The notes under the pieces are model-generated. The model searched no databases, was not told the origin of the DNA, and saw only the letters and a program-made list of their open reading frames with translations. This document shows, piece by piece, positions 1 to 11,346 of a stretch of DNA of 64,000 nucleotides. Where the stretch lies: the NCBI GenBank assembly GCA_944470555.2, contig OX104128.1, positions 63,805,257 through 63,869,256 of the forward strand. Reading direction: 5' to 3'. The DNA is from Heterobilharzia americana (taxonomy: Eukaryota > Platyhelminthes > Trematoda > Strigeidida > Schistosomatidae). The translations under genes and the position numbers were made by a program. Position 1 is the stretch's first letter. The number at the start of each line of letters is the position of its first letter.

Positions 1-192
1 CTGTTCATAGCAATCAGAAGCACTAACAAAGTCCTGTAACTGATAAAAGCAATAACCAAGAAGAGAGAGGGCTGCTCGGCTGCCTGGGTGAGTAAGGAGT
101 TGTTGGTTTAGTACGTTTATGGCTTCTTTATACTTCTGATCTTTTATTGCACCGTATATAAGTGCTGTAAATTCTCCTTCTCTCACTTGCAT
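1..192 (-). CDS. TTC30: Tetratricopeptide repeat protein 30 (IFT70), N-terminal part
   Basis: Reading the minus strand from an ATG at 192-190 gives 64 codons open to the window edge. The product starts MQVREGEFTALIYGAIKD and contains LLTHPGSRAALSLLGYCFYQ followed by a stretch ending in DCYEQ. This matches the N terminus of TTC30/IFT70, where vertebrate proteins have GEFTALVY, SRAGLSLLGYC and ECYEQ in the same order and spacing. The family is an all-TPR subunit of the IFT-B complex, which carries cargo along axonemes to build cilia and flagella. The first TPR helices fall within these residues. Another ATG just upstream (204-202) runs into a stop after eight codons, so the chosen start is the only one in frame. 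The remaining roughly 600 residues lie beyond position 1. Recognition is by eye but covers the whole visible segment without a gap. Confidence 0.86.
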   Translation of the reverse strand, partial: MQVREGEFTALIYGAIKDQKYKEAINVLNQQLLTHPGSRAALSLLGYCFYQLQDFVSASDCYEQ

Positions 193-1279
193 AATTTTGT
201 AAGCATGAAAGAGGTGTTGCTATGATGTACAAGTATAAACAATCAAGTAATACACAACCTCACAAATTGAACATTCAACATTCGGCACCAGTAGGTTGAG
301 TATGGAAAGTGGTGGCATTTTAGCTCTCGTATCCTGTTATTAGTGCTTGTTTTTTGACTGAAAAGAAGGAGGCTTAGCATGACTAAGTCTGGATACTGAA
401 GTATTTGACCCAAAGTTGCTAAATTAGCATTCATTTGTGAGGCGAAGATAGCCCTGTGACGTAATGTACCCTGTTTCCCCTTTTCTAGTATCCAGTGTCC
501 CTATGCTAACCAGTGCAGATTAAATGATATCTTTGTGCTCGCCATTACGTCTTTGGGAACAGTTCTAGATATTTCGTGGATTCCGATACAGTAAGTCTAC
601 CCAACAGAGGTAGGCCGTTGTTTTAGTTTATAGGGGTTCTATGACTTATCGAAGGGCTGGGGTTTAGATAGATTCCTCATGTATTGTGTTGCCAGTCATT
701 TGTTCGAACTAATTGTAAAAAGACGTGCGGAGAAAACAAGAAAGATAATGTGAGAAGAAACTAGTTCAATATCCGATATCTGTTTATCGAACTCGTGTAA
801 ACCGGGTGATTTCTTCTTGGTCTTCCGGAGCGGCTCCAGGTATTTGGCAGATTACTATGCAGTATATTCAGCCACTCTTTTGCTATAGCCCTAGTTCGCC
901 TTGGACTGTGTACAGTTGGCTTCTTTAGATGTCGAGTCACCAGACAGTTGTTCGAACTGGTCGTTAGAGAGAGTCAGAGATAGCGAGTAAAAGGGGAAAG
1001 AAAAGCAAACTAATGGAGTAATCCACTTACACCCAATTTGGGTGAAAATGATGCAAAGATATGAAGAGCTTAGGCAGGTGAAACTAACTCGTGGCAAGTG
1101 GAAGGGATGAAAAGAGCCTAAATGGTTACAGTAGAAATAAAACTGGTAGTAGAAGCAAAATAGTTGGAATGGAGTGACAGTAGTAGATTTCTTCTGTTTA
1201 GTTCATGTTCCGGCCACATGTGAGTAGACCATGGGTCTCTGAGTGACTGTCTAGCCTTTCCTGAAGCTTTCAACAGATG
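193..1279. other. Upstream region of TTC30, no gene recognised
   Basis: This stretch lies 5' of the TTC30 start and should hold its 5' UTR and promoter. I see no long open frame with a recognisable product. The motif TTGTTCGAACT occurs twice in the same orientation, near 701 and 949, with diverging sequence after it, so part of the stretch is probably old repeat DNA. Confidence 0.4.
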
Positions 1280-2860
1280 GGGCGGAGGCTACTTCCGCTG
1301 GCAACGCATTGTAGTCCCCGTAGACTCAGAGGGGGAAGAACTGTGAACGCACGTGAGTCTTTGACCTTTGGTGGGCAATTTTCTTAGGGTTGCCAAGAGG
1401 ATCATCATAGTAACCACTCTGTAGTAATCCTCCGCCAGGGCGACTTGGTCGTTCACTATTTTGTAAGCCATTATAGGGTCACCTAGTAACCTTCGGTAGC
1501 TAAGAGAGCATAGGGCTAGCTCCTTCAGTCTATTCTTAAATGGTCTTCTATGCATTCCAACAACCCTTCTTGTGACTAGACTCTGAACTTCCTCCGGCAG
1601 GCTCATGCCTCTTTCAAGTTGCGCTGGAACGAAGACATTATGGACCTCTAAGTGAATGGCATGTAAGTCTTGCAGAGCCTCAGAGAGAGCTCTGGGGTTA
1701 GGGCACCTAGTTATCTGCGCACAAAGTGCAGTACACAGTATGCTCTTGAGGCGTCATCTGGGTGGTTGGGACCGGTGCCCGGTTTCTCTATCACGTCAGG
1801 CCCAAGTCTTTTTGACTAAGTATGGGATTAACGTGGACCACAGAGAGGGTCGGATGCTTTCTAGGAATCAGGACTGTCAAAAAACGTGGACCGGCACTTA
1901 TTCAGGCCAAATGCCAGTTCGTTATTTGTTGCCCACCCCCCTAGTGTTCTGAGGTCGTTATGTAATGCACTCGATCCCACTTTGCAAGTTATTCCCACCC
2001 CATAACTTCACGTGATCAGCGTAGAGGAGAATCGGAGAGCCGATATGCAGTGGGAGGTTATTCACGGACAGTAGGAACAACAGTGGCCCCAAGATTGCTC
2101 CTTGTGAGGTACCGGACGATGATGTTCTCCAAGTTGAGTGGACCGTGTTGGCTCTTGTCCACAACTCCCCACTGTCTAAATATTTCCGCAGCCACGACTG
2201 CACCCGGCTGCGGATACCTGACCCAGCTGCTTTGTGTATTAGGATGGTGTCTGTGTCAAAGTCTTTGGCGAGATCCAGAAAACCGCGTGGACCGCGACCT
2301 TGAGACCCCAGCATGCTGTTAAGCGATCATGGACCGCCAGGAGGTTGAAGGCACAGCACCTGCCCTTTCGGAAGCCGTGTTGAACGTCACTGAGTGCCCG
2401 CTTCGTGACCGGGTATTCCCTGATGCGGCCGTCTATCACACTTTTCGTAACTTTTGATGGTTCGGGCATACAACAGTTTGGATTCTACCTGTTTCCTTTA
2501 AAGACGAGGGCAAGGATGGCCTGTCCCCACTCTCGTTGGATTTTTTGTTCGTCCAAGGAGTGTTGGAAGAGACTGCAGAGTGGACCAGCTGGGGTGCCTG
2601 CACATTATTTCAACACAGGCGAGCGTTGTCGCACCTTAGGGATTTTCCCGCTCTTAGCTTTGATAGCTTGTCGAGAACAGGAGCATGAGTTATCCGTACT
2701 TCTTGTGGCTCTGTGGCGTCGAATAACTTTGGGGGCTGTTCGGGCAGTAGATATGCATACTTTCCCGATGGAACGTTCAGCAGTGTGTCAAATCTGGTGC
2801 TTAACATTTTGGCGATTCCCTGTCCAGAAGGGTTTTCTCCTTTCTGATCTTTTATGATGC
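1280..2860 (-). mobile_element. CR1-like non-LTR retrotransposon relic, reverse transcriptase part (copy A)
   Basis: Minus-strand segments in successive frames follow the order of a CR1-clade reverse transcriptase. At 2807-2610 there is a degenerate pre-RT segment. At 2469-2239 comes a segment with QHGFRKGRCC and AVHDRLTACW. At 2314-1958 there is FLDLAKDFDTD, then GTSQGAILGPLLFLLSVNNL and a YADHV box, where the catalytic YADD has lost its second Asp. At 1606-1289 the C-terminal segment has YRRLLGDPIMAYKI, the RRxxGDLI motif typical of CR1/L2-type elements. Several frame changes and stops separate the pieces, so it cannot be active. SR1 is the named schistosome CR1-like element; the exact family is not assigned here. 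Confidence 0.75.
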
Positions 2861-3003
2861 ATACCCCTTGGCTTGAAAAGAAGCATCAGAAAAAGGGAGG
2901 AGAAAACTAGACAGAGTCCTGGAGGACAAAAGGAGAACTGTGTTGAGAAGAACCTTCATAAATAGCGTGAAATCAGAAAGCCAGGGAGAAGAGGTGGGCA
3001 AGA

Positions 3004-6000
3004 CTATATGGGGGATAATGGGAATAGAAATGGCACTATTGTTGTCGGGTGTGTGGTGGCGCCTAACAATAAGGTGCGGAATTGAACCAAGTTTGTCATA
3101 ATAAGGACGGAACAAGGGATTAGGTGTGAGACCGACTGTGCTAGAATGGTGCGAAACTGGTTGGTTATGTTTACCTGGCCCGTATCCCATCTGAATAAGT
3201 GCAGTCTGTGTGCCGCTCTCCGACCTCTTCTTAGAGCTGTCGACAGACGGGGCAGTAGCGGTCTCGCCGAAAGGGCGTTCCAGTGGCCAAAATCCTGTGG
3301 GGGGAAAACATGTGAAGGTGTATGAGTTTTTGCCTTTTGGTGAGCGATTTTCCCTGGGTTACAAAGAGGATTGACACGGTAGCCGTTCAGTGGGATCCTT
3401 TTGTTTGGATGACTTTGATGGTTCAATATTTTGTGAGGTGTCATTATGTCGCCACATAACTTATAGCAACTAATAGGGTGAGGCCGTAGCTCTTCCAGCC
3501 TGTCCTCATAAATTTTTTGCCGCACTTTCACAATTCCCCTTGGTGCCCTCCCCTGTACACTATCCAGGAAGTTCACATTTCTGTTCAGGTGCAAAGGCTT
3601 CACGATCCTCTAGGTGAGATCGCATCTAGGTGTTTCAGGGCTTCAGAAACAGTCTCGGAGTTATGACACCTAGTTGTCTGTGCATGAAGTCCGGTGCTGC
3701 CTATGCTGTGCAGCCATCCCCTGAACAACAAAAGCTGGTGCTTAGCTTGTCAGTCAGTCTCAGATCTTTCTTTCTGGTGCTGTGGGAAAGATGCGTACCA
3801 CAGGGATAGTTGTGTGATTTTGGCAGCAGAGTGTAGAGAAACAAGGTCTGGTCTTTATCCAGGTTGACTGTCTGCCGCTATTATTCATCCGATCTGAAAG
3901 CAAACTGAGATCATCTTGTAGTGCACTTGATTCTATTTCAGACATTGCAGCTTAACCTAACATCGTCGGTGTAAAGTAGGATCAGGGTGGAAAAACTCGG
4001 TGGGCAGTAGTTCACGTAAAGAATGAACACCATTGGACCCGAAATCGCTGCTTATGTTACAACGGGTGATACTCTTCAAGTAGAGGGAATCTCGCATACT
4101 ACTGTGCAAAATTCCCCGCCGTCTTGATGGTGCTGCAGCCAGAAGAGCACCAGGCGCTGACACCCAACCTTTCTGTTTCGCACATAAGTGTGGTGTATCA
4201 GACTGTGTCAAAAACCGTGGCAAATCCGGGGACCTCACGCGGATAGAAACTTGGGGGTCTCAAAGTGTCGCCCAGCTATCCCTGGCTGCCAGAAGGTTCA
4301 GAAGTAGTGTTGAGCACCACTTAGTGATCCCTGCCTGCCCAGACACACCGTATCATGTTAGTGTGTCAGCACTGATAGAAGTTCCATGGGTCAACAGCGT
4401 TTCGAGCTCCCCCTGGCCCTTCCTCTGGAAGCAAGAGGCAGAATAACGGGTTTTCACCCCGTGAAGCATGTATTTGTCTAGGGACTGTTGACGGACCGCT
4501 CAAAGCACTCGCGTATTGTTTCAACACAGACGAATCTTGTCCTGTTCCAGTAACTTTCCCGTGCGGAACATCAACAGTTCTAAGAGGGTCACAGAAGAGG
4601 TTACCTCTATTCCACGCAAATCCTCTATTGTCAGTGGTGCCGAGGGGCAATCAGGCACTTTGTAATTATGGTTGGATGACGTGAAGCCCAGTTTTTCTAC
4701 GAAGATGGTGCCTCAACTTAAGGATATCTCCAGTTGAGAGAGGTTCTGTCCTTTCGGAAATTTCAGGACTCCAGCTTCCTAGCTAGTATATCTTAACTCT
4801 GCTGTGAATCGATGTAGCTTCTTCGGATTCGTCTCGAGCTTCCGAGTAAAATTTGTTTTATCATTGGTTTGACGCTACAAACCGCGACTGCTACTAATGG
4901 CAGGGGGGTTGAACCCAGGCGTTTCCTCCTAGTCGATGGTTGCTAGTAAGAAGATAGTTCCTCTTGGATGCCAATCCGCTGAACCTCCACTGACAGTCCT
5001 TTCATTTAGCCCAGCCATTTTGATGGCAGTGAGTAGGCTTCAGCTCGACGAAAGCCTTTAGTTTACCATGTTCTTCCCAGATCTGAGAGTCGTGGCATCA
5101 AAATCCCCCGCTAAAGCGACGTGGTCTTCTCCCATAGTCGTCATAGCGCACATTACTTGGAGCAGTCGTTGATCTCGTTCCACGCTACTGGTAGGATTCA
5201 TTGGGCCCTCGCCAGCAGGTACCTTGCACGTCAGACTACGAAGTGGCCCAACATGGAGCGTGGAAGCTCCGACAGCATAGTTTCAGTAACTCATTCTCTT
5301 CTGGAATGGTCACTCATCAACACTGCTACCTCACCTTCCTCCTTGTGTTCTCTGTCTCTTTTGAATGGACATACGCCAGCCATCTGGAGATGACCAAGTT
5401 TATGTGAGGTTCATAATTCTCAGGGCTAGGGAGGACCGAACAGACGTAACCCCGACATCCTATCCCCAGGTCCCTTGAAACTGCTATGGAGATGCTTGGA
5501 GGTATTTTTGACAACACTGAGGATTCTAGTGGTGACAGATCGTGAAGGGTTGAGCACAGTGGTAAAAAATGTTACTTTCTCGCCAAGTTCAATGGAAAGG
5601 CTTGGTCTGACTTTTCTAACAGTTATTCCTCAAGTTGTTGCTGATTCGACGCCGGTTTGGAGATTATCGCGTCGTTTATAGTTATAGGAACCACAGAACG
5701 AAGAATGTCGTTTGTTGTTGCCACAGTCAACGTTCGGGCTTACGTTGTCCTTAACTGCCCGTCATGTTTGCAGCGGTTTGGTTGGGAACCCTGAGCATCC
5801 AAATCTAATGGCCATAATTGCAGGCACCGCCACTGTTGCCAGATACGGAGAAAACGGGAGCCTACGGATGGTTGTCACGACTGTTCCGCTTAACCACATT
5901 CCTGCTCACGACTTCTGCCAATACTGAATATCATGAGCATACCTTTCTTCTAATATGGCTTTTAGCTCCGGTATGCTATGGATAGCCATGGTTGTTTGCC

Positions 6001-6960
6001 TCAGCTTGTGGGGTGCCTCTCCAAATATTTTTGTCGCCGACCATAGCTGATCTGAGCCTAGCCCTAATGCTAGATAACCAGTTGATGGCCAGCGTATGTG
6101 ACGGCAAAGGGAGTTTTTCAGACTTTTCAGGGTATCATTCATTAGGGAGGGCTTTCCTGGAGGTAAGTGGCTGCCACTGTACAGCCAGCATTGTTCCGCC
6201 CTTGGGCTGCCCACGCAAAGTATGCAATATATCATTTCACACTGCTGTTTATCGAATGCTTCCCTCTTCTCATGAAGGCAGTCGTGACACAGAAACGTTA
6301 AATAAGGTGATGCCGTTTGACGCGCAATCGAGGTTCTTTTTATCTTATAGTATGTGTAGATTTTGTTAGGAAGTTGAACCTTCTTTTCCACTCAAAACCA
6401 CTTTTTGTGTTTCACAGCAGGGTTAGTCTTTGAGACAGCCTCATTGTCTCGGGCCGAAATGGTTGGCCTTATGGCTTGTCGTAGTTCACAGCTTCTCAAC
6501 CACTCACAGACGTGACTATCCGCGGCACGTCACTGACTTTTTGTTTCTTAAGACTTACACTCGTGGTGGTGGTTTGTGTGAGTCCCGGCATTTGAGTAGC
6601 AACTACAGTGTCTTTTATAGCCTTCCCCAGTTTGTCTCCAGACAAGAGTAGCGTCATTCGCCACCATAGGCAGATGTAACAGAACCATGTGCATGGATGA
6701 CAGGCCACAGAAGCGTACTATTGGCCTGGTGCGTCCTCATCACATCGATAATGGACCCACCTGCCACAAACGTTGCACCCAAAGGCCGCATTTGTTTCGG
6801 CTACAACAAGTCACATGTGTGGTAACCATCACCATGACTCAAGGGTCTGGTCGGGGGTTTCTTTTCGTTTTCCGTTATTTCGTCCTGGTAGCTTTAAAAG
6901 GAAGGACAGGGTTCGGGCTGTGTGTGCCAGTAAGGTGTGCTCTCTACTGAGAGGGTACAG
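3004..6960 (-). mobile_element. CR1-like non-LTR retrotransposon relic with ORF1, endonuclease and RT remnants (copy B)
   Basis: A second, longer and more decayed copy follows copy A in the same orientation. The RT C terminus is at 3603-3170 (YEDRLEELRPHPISCYKLCG and a downstream FGHWNALSARP). RT core remnants lie at 4650-3760. The endonuclease is visible near 5190-5040 as EDHVALAGDFDATTL, matching the GDFNxP motif of APE-type nucleases. Upstream, 6800-6660 contains CNVCGRWVHYRC followed by WFCYIC, a PHD-finger-like cysteine/histidine pattern found in ORF1 of many CR1 elements, and 6391-5906 contains CHDCL and YCILC. Every domain is broken by stops or shifts. Total length near 4 kb fits a nearly complete ancestral element. 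The left end meets copy A across about 140 nt of unassigned sequence. Confidence 0.68.
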
Positions 6961-9439
6961 CTGTTTGCTGAGTGTTCTATGGAGTGAGGACTTGGTTGTT
7001 CTCGGGCACTGAAATTTATGGTTGTTCCGTTTAGGTCAATCCGTGGCTCTTCAAGCCCACTTTACACCTCCTAGCACCAGTGTTTAACAAGAAAAGAGTG
7101 CTCAGTAGCGGAGAGGTGGCTTCATTTGGGGTGTTTCTATCACTGGGCTTCACTTAGTCACTTATATCACCCATTTCGACTACTAGATAGGACGAGAAGG
7201 AAGAGAAAACTACTTGGCTCAACTAGGACATATGAAGACTATGATGGCAAAAATAAACCGTCAACTTTATCTTCTGTCTTCTAGTTTTACTGCACTGGAG
7301 AATGTCAAAAGATTTCCACAAACCCAAGACGCATGATAAGGAGAGATTTAAAGTGCTGCAGATGCAGCACCCTGAAATATGGCGGTTGGTCGAGAAAGCT
7401 TGACCTACCACACGGTTGTCCGTTTGAAGGGTGATAATAGTGACCATTTCAAGATTCTACTTTCCGCTGGTAATCTGTCCCAAAACCGCTAGTTTCGGAA
7501 ATGGAGGTCCCGACCTGATAGGCGTACGAATAGTCATTTTCAGGCAGAATGAAAGCAATGTCAAGCACGTCAATACTCAAGGAGCAAACGTAAATCAAGA
7601 CGAAGCCAACTTGTGTTTTATTTAACTGGACTAGTCCTTATCAAGTAAAAAATAAGTGAATCTATTGTCATGAGGGTATTTATTGATACCAGATCCTAGC
7701 TTTCTGATGACCCCATGGCTTGCGACTGTTTGTGTATAAGAGTTAGCCAGTTAGAACTCAGTCTTTATCTTTGCGAGTGATGCTGCTGAGCAATTCCTGT
7801 CCCGCTTTGAAGATTTCTCGTAGAGGTAAGGAAACCACGTCTGGCTGGGGTCCCCCAGGTCCATGACTGTGTACGAGAAATGAGTTCTCTAGTGCCTGTC
7901 ATGACCTTCCAGTGGGGTTGCTACGAGTATGTTGACTTCAATGTAGCTTGGTCTGAGGTTGTTGAGAACAGTTGGGATGGACACGCTTATCGATCCGCAC
8001 CAGGACGCCCGGAATCACGAGCATACTGCGTTACACCATGTTCAATATCACAGGTGTATCCCGCTGTCAGATGAGCAAGGCGTTCCCACTGTGGTCCTCC
8101 AAATTTAGCCTGCCTGGGGTGAATTGAAGTCTGGCACTATGAAAGATGTTTGCTTCTGCCTTGGTCGCCGGACTGCCTTACAATGAAACCAACAACCCTG
8201 TGAACAGGACGTTAAAGTGTCACTGGCGACAAATGTACACTCCAATTAGGAGACCTCACAACTGGGATCTCATAATGAGTGTTGCGAGAGTGGCAGATAT
8301 TACTGAGAAACTGCTCCTAATATGAAGCGCTATTCCAACCCCTTCGTGGTCTCGAATTCTACCATTTTGAGGCACATGGCGTTTCGACAACAGTGGCGTC
8401 ACGTCCGGAAAAGGAACCGGTCTCATCTCTGTGATGATTAGCATCTGTGGTCAGGGTTAACCTGCGTGAACTCTGGCTGAATGAGGTTTACTGGTGAGCT
8501 GGGAGCATCATTGTAACCTACCATTAAATTTTCACTTCATTCAACTTCTTCAGGTAAGTCTTCGTTGAGCTTTCCTCTAGAACACAGCATCCAATAACTA
8601 AGTAACCACAGGGAGTTTCCGCCTATCTTAATTTCCTGTTAACGATTGAGCAAGAGTCTCTCTCACTTTTATTCTATCTTCTGAAGACCCATCCGGCCTA
8701 GTTGTTGGGCCTAATCTGCCCATATCCACGATACTAGCTGGTGACGTTGTCCCCTAAGACATAAGATATATTCTGGGAAGCCAATGCCCAATTCTTGCCC
8801 GTAATCTCCAGCTCCCTCGTAATTCCGTTGGGGGTAATTTCAAGAAAACGTTGTCGAAGTGTTCCCTCCAACCAACAGGAGTTGCCACAAACAAACCATT
8901 TCCTCTGGTTCACCTTCGCTTCGTGTCATCAAGTCATACTCTACTTGTTGTTTATCTAAGGTTTAAAAACTTGGCAAAGTCGTTTTGGAGTTTTCTAGCC
9001 ATTTTCTGTTGATAATAGTTTTTGTGGGATCTGGATTTAAAAGCTAACCGTAACAATGGTTTCAACAGCTAAACCTCACCACTTTTACAGGCACCAACTA
9101 GAAAGGTGCCTAGACCCCTCCATAGACCGTACGTGGTTGCTAGCCTGCAGTGCCGCAAAATTTAGCCGTGGCTGCAACTCACAGACTACTTTCACATGAG
9201 TGCTGCCTGCAAGATAGCCAAGGTGATCGTGCCATCACACAGATGTGCAACATGTTCACTAATGTCGGACAAGGGAATAAATATACACATAATTGGAGTG
9301 ACAAAGTTAACCAGGTCTTTGAAGCAGCACAGAACAAATTTCCACATTTGCGACACATCTAGTAGTGGTGCATTTAAAGCTATTGACAGCTCTGCGGGCA
9401 TATGGTTTAGACGTCAATCGATGGAGTACATATGTTCAA
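6961..9439. other. No gene recognised; probably degenerate repeat DNA
   Basis: Only short open frames without recognisable motifs are present on either strand. Base composition is more even than in the AT-rich intergenic DNA further right and resembles the neighbouring CR1-like relics, which suggests old retroelement sequence. I could not align any part to a domain. Confidence 0.35.
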
Positions 9440-11346
9440 AAATTGTCATCATTATTATTATTTATCCCTTGGAACACAGGGCTTCAGTAGCATGTCTCCA
9501 GTGCACTCTCTTCTCCTCAATCTTTTGAACATGTCACCACGACAGCTCACAAGATCTCATTCCTTCCTCGCACGATCTCCATGTCACCCTCAGCTGTGAC
9601 GACCAACTCGTTGCTACCCATGGTGGTTGCCCTCAAAGGCCTGGAGCATGATGTCCCCAGTCGGTCTTCTCGGTGCATACCCAATCTATCTCCACTTCCT
9701 TCCAGTACATATTTCTTCAGCGATAGCTTCTTCGTTGGTTCCTTGCCAGAATTTCTTGTCGTTTATTCTTATGACTCAGGCCATCTGATCTTTAGTAACC
9801 AGCCAGTGTAGGTGGCAGTTGTTGATGAATATCTGTGGTTTGTTGGAAATGCATTTCGTAACCCGCCAAGGCTCTGAGCCATGCAGAAGCAATGACTTGA
9901 CGTTGGTTTTGGAAATCCGAATCTTGTTCCACATGCTGAGTGCAGAAGATCTCCACATTGGTTTCAGGTTAATGAACGTCAGTTTCCCTTTTCCAATCCT
10001 GGCTTTAACGTCCTCATCAGTGCCGCCGCCTGTAGTCGAAACAGTGCTGACTAGGTAGGTGAAAGAGACTACTTCCTTCAAGTTTCTCCCATTCATGGTG
10101 ATTGGAGATGGTTGTTGGTGGTGATGGTGTTGGTTGGGTATCTCCATCACCTCCGTCTTCTCTACATTAACTTGAGGTCCCGTTTTCGTTGCCTTTTATG
10201 TCAACTTGTTAGTTTTCGCCTGTACATCTTCAAGTTTGTGTGACATTAGACATAAATCATCATCGGCGAAACCCAAATCTTCTAGGATCTTTTCCCCAGT
10301 CCAGCGTATCCTCCTCTTCTCACTCCTCACTGTTTGTTGCATGATCCAGTCCACCACAATCAGGAGTATCATGGATGATAGTGTGCAGCCTTGTCTTACT
10401 CCTGTCTTCACTTCGAAAGCATCACTATGCTTCCCACCCTGAATTACTTGGCATGTGGAGAATTCACATAGTCGTTGAATGAGATTGATAAAGGTTTGTG
10501 ATATTCCGTAGTGTTGAAGTAGCCGGGAAATTACTTCTCGGTCGACGCTGTCAAGGGCGTTTTCAAACCTGATGTAGTTGAGTTGACTGTCATGCTATAC
10601 TCTGTTCTATGATGATGTACACAGTAGCGTTTCAATTTGGTCCACACATGATCTGTACTTCCTGAATCAAGCCCGTTCGGGTCGTAGTTTTGAATCTAGC
10701 GCATCCCTTAGTCTCTCCAGTGCTGGTTGCTGTTGTCTGTAGAATTCCTCCTTTTCTTCAGCTGCGTTACTTGTAGGTGCGTAGCAGTGTACGATTGGTA
10801 ATTTTTTCCTTTTGAGTTGAACCTTGCTGTTATGATCCTGGAGGAGACTGGTTCCCACTACATGACAGTTAGACTTTGATGCTCTTTGGGACTCCAACAT
10901 AGCCACTCCATAACTCATTGTGCTGGTGGTTGTCGTCTGGGTGACAATATCGGAGTAGATTATTGACTCTGCAGTCGACAGTTTGGAGAATCCACTTGCA
11001 TTCCATGTTCTCTCGCAGATTCCTAGCACTGCAATGTGGTACCTTCTCATTTCCTTGGCAATCTTGGCAGCCTTGCTAGGTTTAGACATGGCGCAGACAC
11101 TCCATGTCTCCATTTACACTTTAGCTTTCATTGAGAGAGAGAGGACATATTGGCCAACTGGCTTCCAGAAAGCTTTCACCAACCGGCGTCATTTCGCCTC
11201 TCCGACTCCAGCGAGGGATAAGTTCGTTTTATGTTTCATGTTTTGTCTAAGCTGTAAAGTTTCTGTAGCGGTTGGATTGGTTTTAGGGGGTAGGGTTACT
11301 AGCCCTGCCCCCAACCTTCCCTGTTTATGTGGGCTTAGGACCGGCT
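9440..11346 (-). mobile_element. RTE-like non-LTR retrotransposon (SR2-like), internally deleted copy
   Basis: The 3' end is at the left: a short ATT repeat followed by a conserved terminal segment (CCCTTGG, CAGGGCTTCAGTAG) shared by all copies of this family here. Going 5' on the minus strand, 10150-9776 is the RT C-terminal region (VVSFTYLVSTVSTTGGGTDE, then LLLHGSEPWRVTKC). 10411-10196 is the RT palm (KTGVRQGCTLSSM, DLGFADDDLCLMSHKLED). 11113-10667 is the start of the APE endonuclease (AVLGICERTWNASGFSKLST, then YAPTSN). The end of the endonuclease and the start of the RT are missing at about 10660, so this is an internal deletion. VRQGC and FADDD support the RTE assignment. Several frame breaks; inactive. 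Confidence 0.85.
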
